Below, piece after piece: positions 42,357-51,771 of a stretch of DNA of 64,000 nt (its first letter is position 1; every line of letters starts with the position of its first letter). Made by a program: the position numbers and the translations under genes. Origin of the DNA: Paenibacillus sp. 1_12 (GTDB taxonomy: Bacteria > Bacillota > Bacilli > Paenibacillales > NBRC-103111). A model generated the notes under the pieces. It had not been told where the DNA came from, did no database searches, and saw only the letters and a program-made list of their open reading frames with translations. The stretch lies in contig NZ_FOTE01000008.1 of NCBI RefSeq assembly GCF_900114475.1, positions 124,001-188,000 of the forward strand. The letters run 5' to 3'.

Positions 42357-45300
42357 ATGCAATGGATGAAGAACGTCCGAATCAATACCAAGCTGATCTT
42401 TATGATCGCGCTTCCCATGATGGGATTGTTATATTTCTCTGTGAATACTATATATGACAAAGTGACAGAGCTTTCGGAGATCAACAAGCTTCAGATGTTG
42501 GTTACGACAGAAGTTTCCATGAATGATTTGATTCACGAGTTTCAGAAGGAACGTGGCCTTGTAGCCGGATACTAGGGGGAAAAAACCGCTAACCGCCTCA
42601 ATATGCTGATTGAGCAGCGCAAGCCCACGGATGAAAAAATCATTGCGATTCAGCAGGAGCTGAAAGCAACCGATTCAGCTGCACTAGGCGAAAAGTTTTA
42701 TACGGAATTTTCTAAATCAGTGGCGAAGCTGGATAAAATCACCGCAATTCGTAACCAAATTGATCAGGATAAAATTAAAGATGTTGAGGCTCAGGCGTAC
42801 TACATAGATGTCGTTAGCAGTCTTTTTACGATGATGGAAAGTATGAACCAGTCAGGCTCGAGCAAACAAATTTCCAATATGTTATCCTCGTACATTCAAT
42901 TCTCTCGCAGTAAGTCTGCGGTCAGTAAGGAGAGAGCTACTCTTTACAGCGCTCTTACTGAAAGAAGCCTGGAAATGGGCGATGTTACACAAATTAGTTT
43001 GCTGGAAAGTGAGCAGAAGCTTTATTATGCAGTCTCCGCGACAGGTGCGACCGCTGCTTCACGAAGCTTATATCAAAACATTGTTAAAGGTCCCACCATT
43101 GAAGAATCCAATCGATATATTCAACAAATATTGAAAATGGAGCCTGGGAAACCTCCAGTCATAGATCCGGAGAGATGGTACTCAGTGGCCACGGATCGTA
43201 TAGATCTGCTAAAGCAGGTCGAGGATGGATTATCCAATGAATTACTGCAAACGATGGATACGATCCGAAAAAATACATTACAATCATTAATTAATGTCAT
43301 CGTATTAAATATTATTATTATGCTTGCCTCGATTTTGGTTATTGTTGTAATCTCCAGAATGATGGTAGCTCAAATTCGTACACTAAAGAAATCGACAGAG
43401 CTTATTTTGCTGGGAGATACGGACGTACAGCTTTCTGTTAATTCGCAGGATGAGTTCGGTGAACTAATGGATGCATTTAATCAAATGGTGGCAAGCAATC
43501 GCGAGGTTATTAAGCAGGCGGACCGTATCTCATTGGGTGAATATGAGCAGACCCTTGTGCCGCGCTCGGATCGCGATCAGCTTAGCGTAGCCTTGATAAG
43601 GATGCTCGGCTCATTGAAGCATACGACTGAACAAAATGAACAGCAGTTCTGGCTCAAAACACAGCTAGCCCATATTACTGGGATGGCTCAAGGCGTTATA
43701 AGCCTGCAGCAGCTGGTCAATGCACTCATTTCTGAAATATCAAAGCTCGTCCAGGCAGGTCAAGGTGTGTTTTATGTCAAGGAAACGAATAAAAATGTCC
43801 AGTATTATGGGGAGTATGTGCTGCTCGGCAGCTATGCGTATAAAGAAAGAAAAAATATATCGAACCGGATCCAGCCGGGTGACGGGCTAGTCGGTCAAAG
43901 CATTCTAGAGAAAAAACCGATCTTGTTATCGAATGTGCCCAGTGATTATATCCAGATTAACTCGGGACTTGGTGAATATAAGCCGCTGCAAATTATGGTG
44001 CTGCCTATTCTCTTTGAGGACGAAGTGCTGGCGGTGATCGAACTTGCCACATTTAGAGCTTTCACTGCTATCGAGCATGACCTTCTGGAGCAGTTGGCAG
44101 CATCTCTGGGTGTTGTTATCCATAGTGTTAACAGCCGTCAGCGCACCGAACAATTACTGCGTGAATCCCAGCTGTTGACCGAAGAGCTTCAAACCCAGCA
44201 GGAGGAGCTGCGTACAGCCAATGAAGAGCTGGAGGAGCAGACCCGGATGCTTAAGCAATCCGAGGACAAAATGAGAATCCAAAGCGAAGAGCTGCAAGCG
44301 ATTAATGAGGAATTGGAGGAGAAATCCAATTACCTGGAGCTGCAAAAAGCGGGTATTGAAAAGCAAAATCAATTCATTCAATTATCCAAGCAGGAATTGG
44401 AGGAAAAAGCGAAGGAACTGGAGCTTGCCAGCAAATATAAATCCGAATTTCTTGCCAATATGTCGCATGAGCTGCGTACGCCGCTGAACAGCTTATTAAT
44501 TCTGGCCAAATCGTTAGCAGCCAACGATGAGCATAATTTGTCCGAGGACCAGATTGAGTCCGCAAAAATTATCCACAGCGGCGGTTTGGATCTGCTGAGA
44601 TTGATTAATGATATTTTGGATTTGTCCAAGGTGGAAGCAGGCAAATTAGATATTCAGCTGGAAGAAGTTACAATCGATACGGTGCTTCAATCGCTGCAGG
44701 TTCAGTTTAATCCTGTAGCCAAAGAAAGAGGCTTACAATTTGAGCTGATTCGTGAAAGCAATGTTCCCAATAAAATCAACACGGATGGGCAGCGCACCGA
44801 ACAAATTTTGAAAAACCTGCTGTCCAATGCGCTCAAATTCACATCTTCGGGTTCGGTTACGCTTAAAATCGCACTGGCAGACACAGAGGTTTCCTATCAT
44901 AACAGCAGCTTGTCTGCAAACGGGGCTCTTGCTTTAACGGTCACAGACACAGGAATTGGAATTCCTCCCAATAAGCAAAAGGCCATTTTCGAGGCGTTCC
45001 AGCAGGCAGACGGTACAACGAGCCGCAAATATGGTGGCACGGGTCTCGGGTTAACGATTTCCAGAGAGCTTGCCAAGCTGCTGGGCGGTGAGATTCATAT
45101 GCAGAGTACAGAGGGCAAAGGAAGCAGCTTTACTTTATTTTTGCCTCTGAATGGTGAGGTCATTGCGAAGGCTGAGGAATCCGACGGACTTGATCAGCCA
45201 GCAATCAGGGATGCAGCATACGAGTCCAATGTACGAAGCGCGAGTGAGTCCCAGGCTGCCGCTGCACTTGAGGATGATTTTGTTCCCCAAATCAAAGTGT

Positions 45301-46514
45301 TTTTGCCTGATGACCGTGAGCAGCTGCAAATGCCCGTTCAGGAAAAAACGATATTGATCGTGGAGGATGACCATCAGTTCGCTAAAATTATGATGGATAT
45401 GTCACGGAAAAAAGGCTTTAAATGTCTTGCGGCAGGAGATGGCTTCAGTGCTCTGCAAATTGCCAAGCAGTATATCCCGAGCGCGATTCTGCTCGATCTG
45501 GGCCTTCCTGATATGGATGGGCTCAAGGTGCTGGACCATTTAAAATATCACAATGAAACGCGTCATATTCCGGTTCACATTATTTCGGGAAGAGATAAAA
45601 ATTCGGATTCCCTGCAGCGTGGAGCCATCGGTTTTCTATCCAAGCCGTTGGAGTCGGAGGACTTTGATTCCATATTTGCCAAGATCGAGAACGTGCTGCA
45701 CGAACGTATTCAGCAGGTGCTTGTCGTCGAAGATGATTACAACAATCAAAAGGCGATTCGTGAGCTGTTGAAACATAAGAAGGTCGAAATCCACAGTGTG
45801 TATACAGGTAAAGAAGGTTTAGAACGGATGCGTTCAGAGACCTTTGATTGTGTGATTCTTGACCTGACGCTGCCGGATATGACAGGCTTTGAGATGCTGC
45901 AAGAGCTGGTCACGGATAAGGAGAATCCAGTGCCGCCTATTATTATCAATACGGGTAAGGAGCTCAGCCAAGAGGAATTTAAGGAGCTTAACCGCTTTAC
46001 GGACAGTATTGTAATCAAGGGTGTCAACTCATCGGACCGTTTGCTGGACGAGGTTTCGTTATTCCTGCATAGCATCCACAAATTACTGCCACCTGAGCAA
46101 AAGGAAATGATTCGGATGGTGCGTGATTCCGATGAGACGCTGAAAGGACGTAAAGTGCTGCTTGTCGATGATGACCTTCGGAACACATTCGCCCTGTCCA
46201 AAATTTTGAAGAAGCACGGGCTGGAAGTGGTCATGGCAGATAACGGCAAGCTGGCTTTGGACAAGCTGGAAAGCGAGAATGGCATAGAACTGGTTATTAT
46301 GGATATTATGATGCCGGTGATGGACGGCTATGAGGCGATCAGCCGAATACGTGAAATGCCCAAGTTTCAATCTCTTCCCATTATTGCGCTGACAGCAAAG
46401 GCGATGACGGGCGACCGGGAAAAATGTATAGAAAGGGGAGCCAATGATTACATGACCAAACCTGTGGATACCGACAAATTATTATCATTAATCAGAGTAT
46501 GGCTCTTTCAATAA
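42357..46514 (+). pseudogene. Giant NIT-HAMP-GAF hybrid histidine kinase interrupted by an in-frame amber codon
   Basis: The ATG at 42357 has AGAGAGGA upstream and opens a frame of 1385 codons broken only by TAG at 42573-42575. Residues 1-72 contain the first membrane helix (LIFMIALPMMGLLYFSV) and start a nitrate-sensing-like NIT domain ending HEFQKERGLVAGY; the frame resumes after the stop with GEKTANRLNMLIEQ, exactly where NIT proteins usually have a Leu or similar residue (TTG to TAG is one change). No frameshift is needed. Listed as a probable pseudogene; read-through or re-initiation at 42603 would still give product. Confidence 0.8.
42603..46514 (+). CDS. Downstream part of the hybrid kinase: NIT remainder-TM-HAMP-GAF-kinase-three receivers
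   Basis: 1303 aa after the amber codon. Rest of the NIT domain (1-225), membrane helix (about 229-252), HAMP (about 252-305), GAF (about 349-509), coiled coil rich in EEL repeats (510-610), HisKA with ANMSHELRTPLNSLL (His about 622), HATPase (about 720-845, GGTGLGLTISRELAKLLGGE), then three receivers: TILIVEDDHQ/AILLDLGLPDMDG (about 915), QVLVVEDDYNN/CVILDLTLPDMTG (about 1037) and KVLLVDDDLRN/LVIMDIMMPVMDG (about 1183). The ATG at 42603 lacks a good ribosome site. Coding character downstream is intact. Confidence 0.85.
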   Translation: MLIEQRKPTDEKIIAIQQELKATDSAALGEKFYTEFSKSVAKLDKITAIRNQIDQDKIKDVEAQAYYIDVVSSLFTMMESMNQSGSSKQISNMLSSYIQFSRSKSAVSKERATLYSALTERSLEMGDVTQISLLESEQKLYYAVSATGATAASRSLYQNIVKGPTIEESNRYIQQILKMEPGKPPVIDPERWYSVATDRIDLLKQVEDGLSNELLQTMDTIRKNTLQSLINVIVLNIIIMLASILVIVVISRMMVAQIRTLKKSTELILLGDTDVQLSVNSQDEFGELMDAFNQMVASNREVIKQADRISLGEYEQTLVPRSDRDQLSVALIRMLGSLKHTTEQNEQQFWLKTQLAHITGMAQGVISLQQLVNALISEISKLVQAGQGVFYVKETNKNVQYYGEYVLLGSYAYKERKNISNRIQPGDGLVGQSILEKKPILLSNVPSDYIQINSGLGEYKPLQIMVLPILFEDEVLAVIELATFRAFTAIEHDLLEQLAASLGVVIHSVNSRQRTEQLLRESQLLTEELQTQQEELRTANEELEEQTRMLKQSEDKMRIQSEELQAINEELEEKSNYLELQKAGIEKQNQFIQLSKQELEEKAKELELASKYKSEFLANMSHELRTPLNSLLILAKSLAANDEHNLSEDQIESAKIIHSGGLDLLRLINDILDLSKVEAGKLDIQLEEVTIDTVLQSLQVQFNPVAKERGLQFELIRESNVPNKINTDGQRTEQILKNLLSNALKFTSSGSVTLKIALADTEVSYHNSSLSANGALALTVTDTGIGIPPNKQKAIFEAFQQADGTTSRKYGGTGLGLTISRELAKLLGGEIHMQSTEGKGSSFTLFLPLNGEVIAKAEESDGLDQPAIRDAAYESNVRSASESQAAAALEDDFVPQIKVFLPDDREQLQMPVQEKTILIVEDDHQFAKIMMDMSRKKGFKCLAAGDGFSALQIAKQYIPSAILLDLGLPDMDGLKVLDHLKYHNETRHIPVHIISGRDKNSDSLQRGAIGFLSKPLESEDFDSIFAKIENVLHERIQQVLVVEDDYNNQKAIRELLKHKKVEIHSVYTGKEGLERMRSETFDCVILDLTLPDMTGFEMLQELVTDKENPVPPIIINTGKELSQEEFKELNRFTDSIVIKGVNSSDRLLDEVSLFLHSIHKLLPPEQKEMIRMVRDSDETLKGRKVLLVDDDLRNTFALSKILKKHGLEVVMADNGKLALDKLESENGIELVIMDIMMPVMDGYEAISRIREMPKFQSLPIIALTAKAMTGDREKCIERGANDYMTKPVDTDKLLSLIRVWLFQ

Positions 46515-46516
46515 CG

Positions 46517-47347
46517 ATGAGTGATAAGCTATCGGAAAAGATTGAGATTGATCTTCTCCTCGATGCCATCTTTCAGCGCCACGGGTATGATTTTCGTAAT
46601 TATGCCCGTTCCTCTTTGATGAGAAGATTGCACTATGTCAGACAAAAAAACAGCCTGCAGCACATCTCCGATATGATTCCGAAGGTGCTGTATGATGAAG
46701 CATTTACTAATCAGCTGCTGCTGGATTTATCGGTGACGGTTACTGAAATGTTTCGGGACCCGGAGTTTTTTGCGGAGCTGCGCAAGCAGGTTATTCCTTT
46801 GCTCATGACGTATCCTTTCGTGAAAATTTGGCATGCTGGTTGTGCGACGGGTGAAGAAGTGTATTCCATGGCGATCCTGCTTGAAGAAGAAGGCTTCTAT
46901 GATCGTGTTCAGATCTATGCAACCGACATTAATCAGGAATCTCTGCACATTGCCCAGGAAGGCATTTATTCGCTGGAGAATATTCGGAAGTTCACATCGA
47001 ATTATCAAAAGAGCGGAGGCAAATCCTCTTTTTCCGATTACTACCACGCCAAATATCAAATGGGTAAAATCAATGAGGACTTGAAAAGGAATATTGTGTT
47101 CTCGCAGCATAATTTAGCTACCGATCAAGCCTTTGGCGAAATGCATTTGATCATTTGCCGTAATGTACTGATTTATTTTGATAAGCAGCTGCAAAATCAG
47201 GTTTTTCAGCTCTTTAACAGCAGTCTCGTTTCACGCGGATTTTTATGTGTCGGCAGCAAGGAATCCATCGAATTCTCAGAGATTAATCCTTATTTTGAGG
47301 CGCTCTCAAGCAAGTGGAGAATCTATCGAAAACAATTGCCCAAGTAA
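46517..47347 (+). CDS. CheR-type methyltransferase
   Basis: 276 aa. Start taken at 46517, 2 bp after the kinase stop; an ATG at 46499 overlapping the kinase is equally possible. N-terminal CheR helical domain (DAIFQRHGYDFRNYARSSLM), SAM-binding core WHAGCATGEEVYSMAILLEE, IYATDINQESLHIAQEG and MHLIICRNVLIYFDKQLQNQ. CheR methylates glutamates of chemoreceptors; here no receptor gene is adjacent, so the kinase itself is the likely partner. Confidence 0.93.
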   Translation: MSDKLSEKIEIDLLLDAIFQRHGYDFRNYARSSLMRRLHYVRQKNSLQHISDMIPKVLYDEAFTNQLLLDLSVTVTEMFRDPEFFAELRKQVIPLLMTYPFVKIWHAGCATGEEVYSMAILLEEEGFYDRVQIYATDINQESLHIAQEGIYSLENIRKFTSNYQKSGGKSSFSDYYHAKYQMGKINEDLKRNIVFSQHNLATDQAFGEMHLIICRNVLIYFDKQLQNQVFQLFNSSLVSRGFLCVGSKESIEFSEINPYFEALSSKWRIYRKQLPK

Positions 47348-47382
47348 ATGGATCAGACACCTGGAAAGGAAGGCATAAGGTT

Positions 47383-47958
47383 ATGGATCAATTGGAAGCG
47401 GTCGTTATAGGTGTTTCTGCAGGGGGACTTAAGGCTTTGGTAACCATACTAGCTTATCTCCCGGTAGATTATAGCCTTCCTGTCATCATAGTTCAGCATC
47501 TGCTAGAGGGTAGCGATAGCTTTCTTGTCGATTATTTGAATGATCAGGTTGGGATCCGTGTGAAAGAAGCGGTAGATAAAGAAACGATCCGTTCCGGCTT
47601 CGTCTATGTGGCCCCACCTGGTTATCACCTGTTGGTTGAAGATGACCGATTGTTTAGTCTTTCGATTGACCCCAAGGTTAATTATTCGCGTCCATCGATT
47701 GATGTGCTTTTTGACAGTGCCGCGTTTGTTTTTCAAGAGAAGTGTTTGGGTATTGTTCTAACGGGAGCTAATCGCGATGGCAGCGAAGGACTGCGCAACA
47801 TCAAGATGAACGGGGGTCAAGCCATCATACAGGACCCCGAAACGGCGGAGTACAATATTATGCCTTTGGCGGCAATGAGTGCAGTCAAGGCAGATCACAT
47901 TTTAACTTTAGATGAAATAGGGAAGTACCTTCTGGAGCTGCAGCCTTCCAATACGTGA
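47383..47958 (+). CDS. Stand-alone CheB-type methylesterase
   Basis: 191 aa from the ATG at 47383 (AAAGGAAGG upstream). Only the catalytic domain is present: Ser in VIGVSAGGLKAL, His in VIIVQHLLEGSDSFLVDYL and Asp in VLTGANRDGSEGLRNIKMNG form the usual triad. The N-terminal receiver of chemotaxis CheB is missing, so its activity cannot be controlled by its own phosphorylation. It counteracts the neighbouring CheR. Confidence 0.93.
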   Translation: MDQLEAVVIGVSAGGLKALVTILAYLPVDYSLPVIIVQHLLEGSDSFLVDYLNDQVGIRVKEAVDKETIRSGFVYVAPPGYHLLVEDDRLFSLSIDPKVNYSRPSIDVLFDSAAFVFQEKCLGIVLTGANRDGSEGLRNIKMNGGQAIIQDPETAEYNIMPLAAMSAVKADHILTLDEIGKYLLELQPSNT

Positions 47959-47987
47959 TTTAATACTAATACAAAGAGGAGGAGCCT

Positions 47988-49124
47988 ATGAACAATCGAA
48001 ATGATAAAAATCAGACATTAAAAATTTTGGTCGTTGACGACCGCAAGGAAAATTTATTCGCCATGCAAAAAATACTTCGTGCGCTTGATTGTGAGGTGTT
48101 TATCGTTGAATCCGGTAATGAAGCCTTATCGTATACGCTAAGACACGATTTTGCCCTTATTTTATTGGATGTCAATATGCCAGAAATGGATGGATTCGAG
48201 CTTGCAGAGCTGCTGCGCAGTAACGATGAGACCAGCCAAATTCCGATTATTTTTGTAACGGCCAGCGATACAGAGGACCAAAGTGTATTCAAAGGCTATG
48301 AGAGCGGGGCCGTGGATTATTTGTTCAAGCCGGTTAATCCCGATATTTTGTTAAGCAAAGTAAGAGTATTCCTGGAGCTAAACTTGAGGAAAATCGAGCT
48401 GGAAGCGATGCAAACCGAACTGAAACGAAGCAATGAAAGCCTGATGGAATTTGCTCAGGTCGTTTCTCATGATCTCAAAAATCCCCTGAATGTCATTACG
48501 GGTCTCAGTGAGCTTCTATTGGCGCGACACAGCTCGGAATTGAATGAGAAGGGACAGTCATATATTTCAAAAATTTCCGTCACGGCTGAGCGGATGACCC
48601 ATCTGATCACGAATTTGCTGTCTTATGCACAGCTGAATGCCAATGCAAGCTCTTATACAGAAGTGGATTTGAATGAGGTTATTAACCATGTGATTACGGA
48701 TTTATCCAGTACAATAGAACAAAACAACGGGCAAATCATTCTTAGGCAGAGATTGCCGATTATTCAAGCGGATTCCACACAAATGTATCAGCTCTTCCAA
48801 AATATTATCGGGAACGGGATTAAATACCATCGTGCTGAAGTCCCCCCGATCATTCAAATTTCCATGGTACATAACGAGGAGGAGGGGGCTTTTACGCTCC
48901 TGATCGAGGATAATGGGATCGGAATGAAAAGCGAAGATATTCCCCATATTTTCACGGCCTTTAAAAGGCTCGATAATGCCAAGGGTTACGAAGGCACCGG
49001 GATTGGACTGGCCACCGTTAAGAAAATTATCGATCGGCATCAAGGCTCGATTGAAGTCACAAGTGAACTTGGTCAAGGGACTGCTTTTTTGATTAAAATG
49101 TATGTGTCGAAGGAAGAGATTTAG
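47988..49124 (+). CDS. Receiver-histidine kinase fusion
   Basis: 378 aa, ATG with AGAGGAGGAG upstream. Receiver (about 10-130: KILVVDDRKENLFAM, ALILLDVNMPEMDGFEL, YLFKPVN), coiled coil, HisKA with FAQVVSHDLKNPLNVI (His about 161), and HATPase (about 260-375: NIIGNGIKYH, IEDNGIGMK, GTGIGLATVKKIIDRHQGS). No membrane segment. Receiver-first kinases act in the middle of phosphorelays; the giant kinase upstream is the probable phosphate source. Confidence 0.93.
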   Translation: MNNRNDKNQTLKILVVDDRKENLFAMQKILRALDCEVFIVESGNEALSYTLRHDFALILLDVNMPEMDGFELAELLRSNDETSQIPIIFVTASDTEDQSVFKGYESGAVDYLFKPVNPDILLSKVRVFLELNLRKIELEAMQTELKRSNESLMEFAQVVSHDLKNPLNVITGLSELLLARHSSELNEKGQSYISKISVTAERMTHLITNLLSYAQLNANASSYTEVDLNEVINHVITDLSSTIEQNNGQIILRQRLPIIQADSTQMYQLFQNIIGNGIKYHRAEVPPIIQISMVHNEEEGAFTLLIEDNGIGMKSEDIPHIFTAFKRLDNAKGYEGTGIGLATVKKIIDRHQGSIEVTSELGQGTAFLIKMYVSKEEI

Positions 49125-49290
49125 ATTGCTGCCGTTTGGTGCGCTCAAGAAGTCCGTTGAATAAGTCTCGCTGCGCGGCCAAGTATCCTTCCGAGATTGT
49201 TCTTACGAAGCCAGTTTGCTTAAGTAAACTCTTAACTGATGGTATCAATACGTTGCTTGAATGGAGTGCTTATGCAGGAGGAGAACTCAC

Positions 49291-50592
49291 ATGATACTAG
49301 AGGAACGGATATTTAAATGGATTGAATCCTATGATCAAAACGGATATTTGAATGGTTCCATACTTATTGCGTCTAACGGGAATATACTTGTAGATAAAGG
49401 CTTTGGACTGGCAAGCTGGGAACATAAGATACCCAATACGCCTACAAACAAATTCCGCATCGGCTCCATGACCAAGGCTTTCACTGCAATGTGTATATTG
49501 CAATTGCATGAGAAGAAGAAGCTGCACATAAACGATTATATGGATAAGTATTTGCCTGATTATCCTAATGGGGATCAAATCACGATTTATCATTGCTTGA
49601 CGAATACCTCAGGCATTGCCAATTATACAAGTTTCCCTGATTTTTGGTCTCGCACCATGAGACTTCCTTCGACTTTACATCAGCTTATCGGTTCATTTCA
49701 AGATCGAGAGTTGGACTTCGAGCCCGGTAGCAGGTTTAGGTACTCAAACTCAGGATACGCGCTGCTGACAGCGATTATCGAAATCGTTTCGGGCATGTCT
49801 TATGCTGACTATATATCCGCTCACATCTGCCTCCCTTTAGGAATGGTCCATACAGGCTGTGATAATGGTGTAAAGGTCATTGCAGATTTGGCCTCGGGGT
49901 ATTCATTCTGGGAAGAACCGATTCATCCCGCATACGCGGACTTATCATTTCCATTAGGCGGCTACGGTTTATATTCTACGACAGAAGATCTGTATATTTG
50001 GGATCAGGCATTAACATCGTCTCAAATGCTCAGCAAGGAACTGATGGAGACCATGTTTACTTCGAATCTTGGTTCTTATGCTTGTGGTTGGATGGTGTCG
50101 GACATATTAGGGAGAAAATGTGTTCACCATTATGGAGATATTAGTGGGTATTTTAGCGATTTTCTCAGATTTCCAGATGATCAAGTTACGATTATTTTTT
50201 TAAGCAATATGAATGTTACGCCTGTAACACATTTAAGCCGAGAAATAGCCAAGACCATTTTCGAGGAAAATGTGTCTTTACCTATTCCTGCTGTACCGAT
50301 CTTATTTACAGAGATTGAATCTGTGACAGGCAGTTATCTAATTGAAAATGAGACAAAGCAGATGCTGGACATTTCTGTAAAAAATGATGAGCTGTATCTA
50401 ACTGTTCCTAAAATGTACGGAGTGTTGTATAAATTCAAGCTTGTTCCCGTCAGTCATGACTCCATCCAAACCACTTTTGTCACTGAGATGATTCATGAGC
50501 AGCTTGTGTTTTATTATTCAAAGTCAGGTCAAATTGAACAGGTCGAATATAAGGATTATTTCGGGAAAAATCACAGGGTGTACAAGCACTAA
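49291..50592 (+). CDS. Serine hydrolase of the beta-lactamase (class C-like) family
   Basis: 433 aa from the ATG at 49291 (AGGAGGAG 7 nt upstream). No signal peptide. Beta-lactamase fold (about 10-330): nucleophile in RIGSMTKAFTAM (SMTK), YSNSGYALLTAIIEIVSGMS (YxN), and HHYGDISGYFSDFL replacing KTG. The last 100 residues are a separate beta domain. Such proteins are esterases or D-aminopeptidases more often than antibiotic-resistance enzymes. Confidence 0.9.
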   Translation: MILEERIFKWIESYDQNGYLNGSILIASNGNILVDKGFGLASWEHKIPNTPTNKFRIGSMTKAFTAMCILQLHEKKKLHINDYMDKYLPDYPNGDQITIYHCLTNTSGIANYTSFPDFWSRTMRLPSTLHQLIGSFQDRELDFEPGSRFRYSNSGYALLTAIIEIVSGMSYADYISAHICLPLGMVHTGCDNGVKVIADLASGYSFWEEPIHPAYADLSFPLGGYGLYSTTEDLYIWDQALTSSQMLSKELMETMFTSNLGSYACGWMVSDILGRKCVHHYGDISGYFSDFLRFPDDQVTIIFLSNMNVTPVTHLSREIAKTIFEENVSLPIPAVPILFTEIESVTGSYLIENETKQMLDISVKNDELYLTVPKMYGVLYKFKLVPVSHDSIQTTFVTEMIHEQLVFYYSKSGQIEQVEYKDYFGKNHRVYKH

Positions 50593-50800
50593 AGTAATTA
50601 AATTGATGCCATTGCCAGATGATAATTAAAGGTTATCGTTTTATTCGAGCTGCAGCTTCCCACTTGTTTTTTGTCTCTACTACCTCGATGGTTTTGGGTT
50701 TTACCTCAGTTTTATGAGTTGTTTCCCTATCATTTCCAGAAAGCTGAAGTTGTGGTAAATTAGATAGGATTGAATGAGAATGAGAGGAAGAAGTTACGTA

Positions 50801-51601
50801 ATGAATAGTCGGTTGGTGCATGAACATGAGACCACATGGTATGTCATATGTTTAGTAATTAGTTTATTGTGCTACATATCTTTGATCTTTTCTGTGGTGG
50901 GAATTATTTACATTGTCATTGGAATAATCATCACACTGATTTTACACGGTTTGATGGTTGCTGGGATACGCAGTTCGGGTGTGAAACTGACAGAACGGCA
51001 GTTTCCGGAGGTGTACTGGCATGTGCAAGATCTATGCAGACAGATGGGTATCGTTCAGGTGCCGGATGTATTCATTGTTCAATCTGGTGGTGTGTTAAAT
51101 GCTTTTGCCACGCGTTTTTTTGGTCGTAACTTTGTAGTGCTGTATTCAGAAATATTTGAATTAATTGAGCAGGGAAACGAAGATGAACTTTCATTTGTTC
51201 TGGCTCATGAACTAGCTCATATTCAGCGAAAGCATATGACGAAGCATCTTTGGATTTTACCTGCATTGTGGATTCCCTTTCTTGGGAATGCATACTCCAG
51301 AGCATGCGAATTCACGTGCGACCGTATCGCTACGGCTTATATCGGGGATGCACAAACAGCAGTCCGTGGGCTTACGATCCTGGCTGTAGGGAAGAAATTG
51401 TTTCCCCAGATAAACATCCCAGATTATTTGGAGCAGAGCGAAAAAGAGCGCGGTTTTTTCATAGGGTGGTATCGCTTGATTTCGACGCATCCTCCACTGC
51501 CTAATCGTATAGACGAAATATTGCGTTTCCAAGCGCATCCCCATTTATTTGGGTATGATTCGATTCGATTTGAGACTGAGGATACGAAACTCTCTTCATA
51601 A
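50801..51601 (+). CDS. M48-family membrane zinc metalloprotease
   Basis: 266 aa, ATG at 50801 chosen (AGAGGAAGAAG upstream); two further ATGs to 50774 are alternatives. Two N-terminal helices (about 12-60), then the M48 domain with the zinc motif VLAHELAHIQRKH (HExxH-type HELAH) and the third ligand in RACEFTCDRIATAY. The C-terminus has STHPPLPNRIDEI, found in HtpX-like enzymes. It may degrade membrane proteins. Confidence 0.92.
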   Translation: MNSRLVHEHETTWYVICLVISLLCYISLIFSVVGIIYIVIGIIITLILHGLMVAGIRSSGVKLTERQFPEVYWHVQDLCRQMGIVQVPDVFIVQSGGVLNAFATRFFGRNFVVLYSEIFELIEQGNEDELSFVLAHELAHIQRKHMTKHLWILPALWIPFLGNAYSRACEFTCDRIATAYIGDAQTAVRGLTILAVGKKLFPQINIPDYLEQSEKERGFFIGWYRLISTHPPLPNRIDEILRFQAHPHLFGYDSIRFETEDTKLSS

Positions 51602-51632
51602 AGAAAGAGGGTCTCTTCGCAAACGATGAATG

Positions 51633-51685
51633 GTGACCCGTAAGATGGACACTTTGAAAAAAGTGCCCTCTTATGGGTCATTTTT
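51633..51685 (+). terminator. Long terminator after the M48 protease
   Basis: GTGACCCGTAAGATGGACACTT and its partner AAGTGCCCTCTTATGGGTCA form a stem of about 20 bp with few mismatches, followed by TTTTT. It also separates the convergent exported-protein gene. Confidence 0.9.
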
Positions 51686-51771
51686 ATTTGAACTCAAACA
51701 ATTGGAGACGAATTCAAATATCCTGAATGTGACGAATACAAGCATCACGTATGCATGTGGTTGTTTTCATT

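Noticed and set aside
45746-46285. 179-codon Ser-rich minus-strand frame
   Set aside because: Antisense to receiver domains; Ser/Leu bias and no ribosome site.
49291-50592. Antibiotic-resistance beta-lactamase
   Set aside because: No signal peptide, KTG replaced, extra C-terminal domain; better read as an esterase or peptidase of the same fold.
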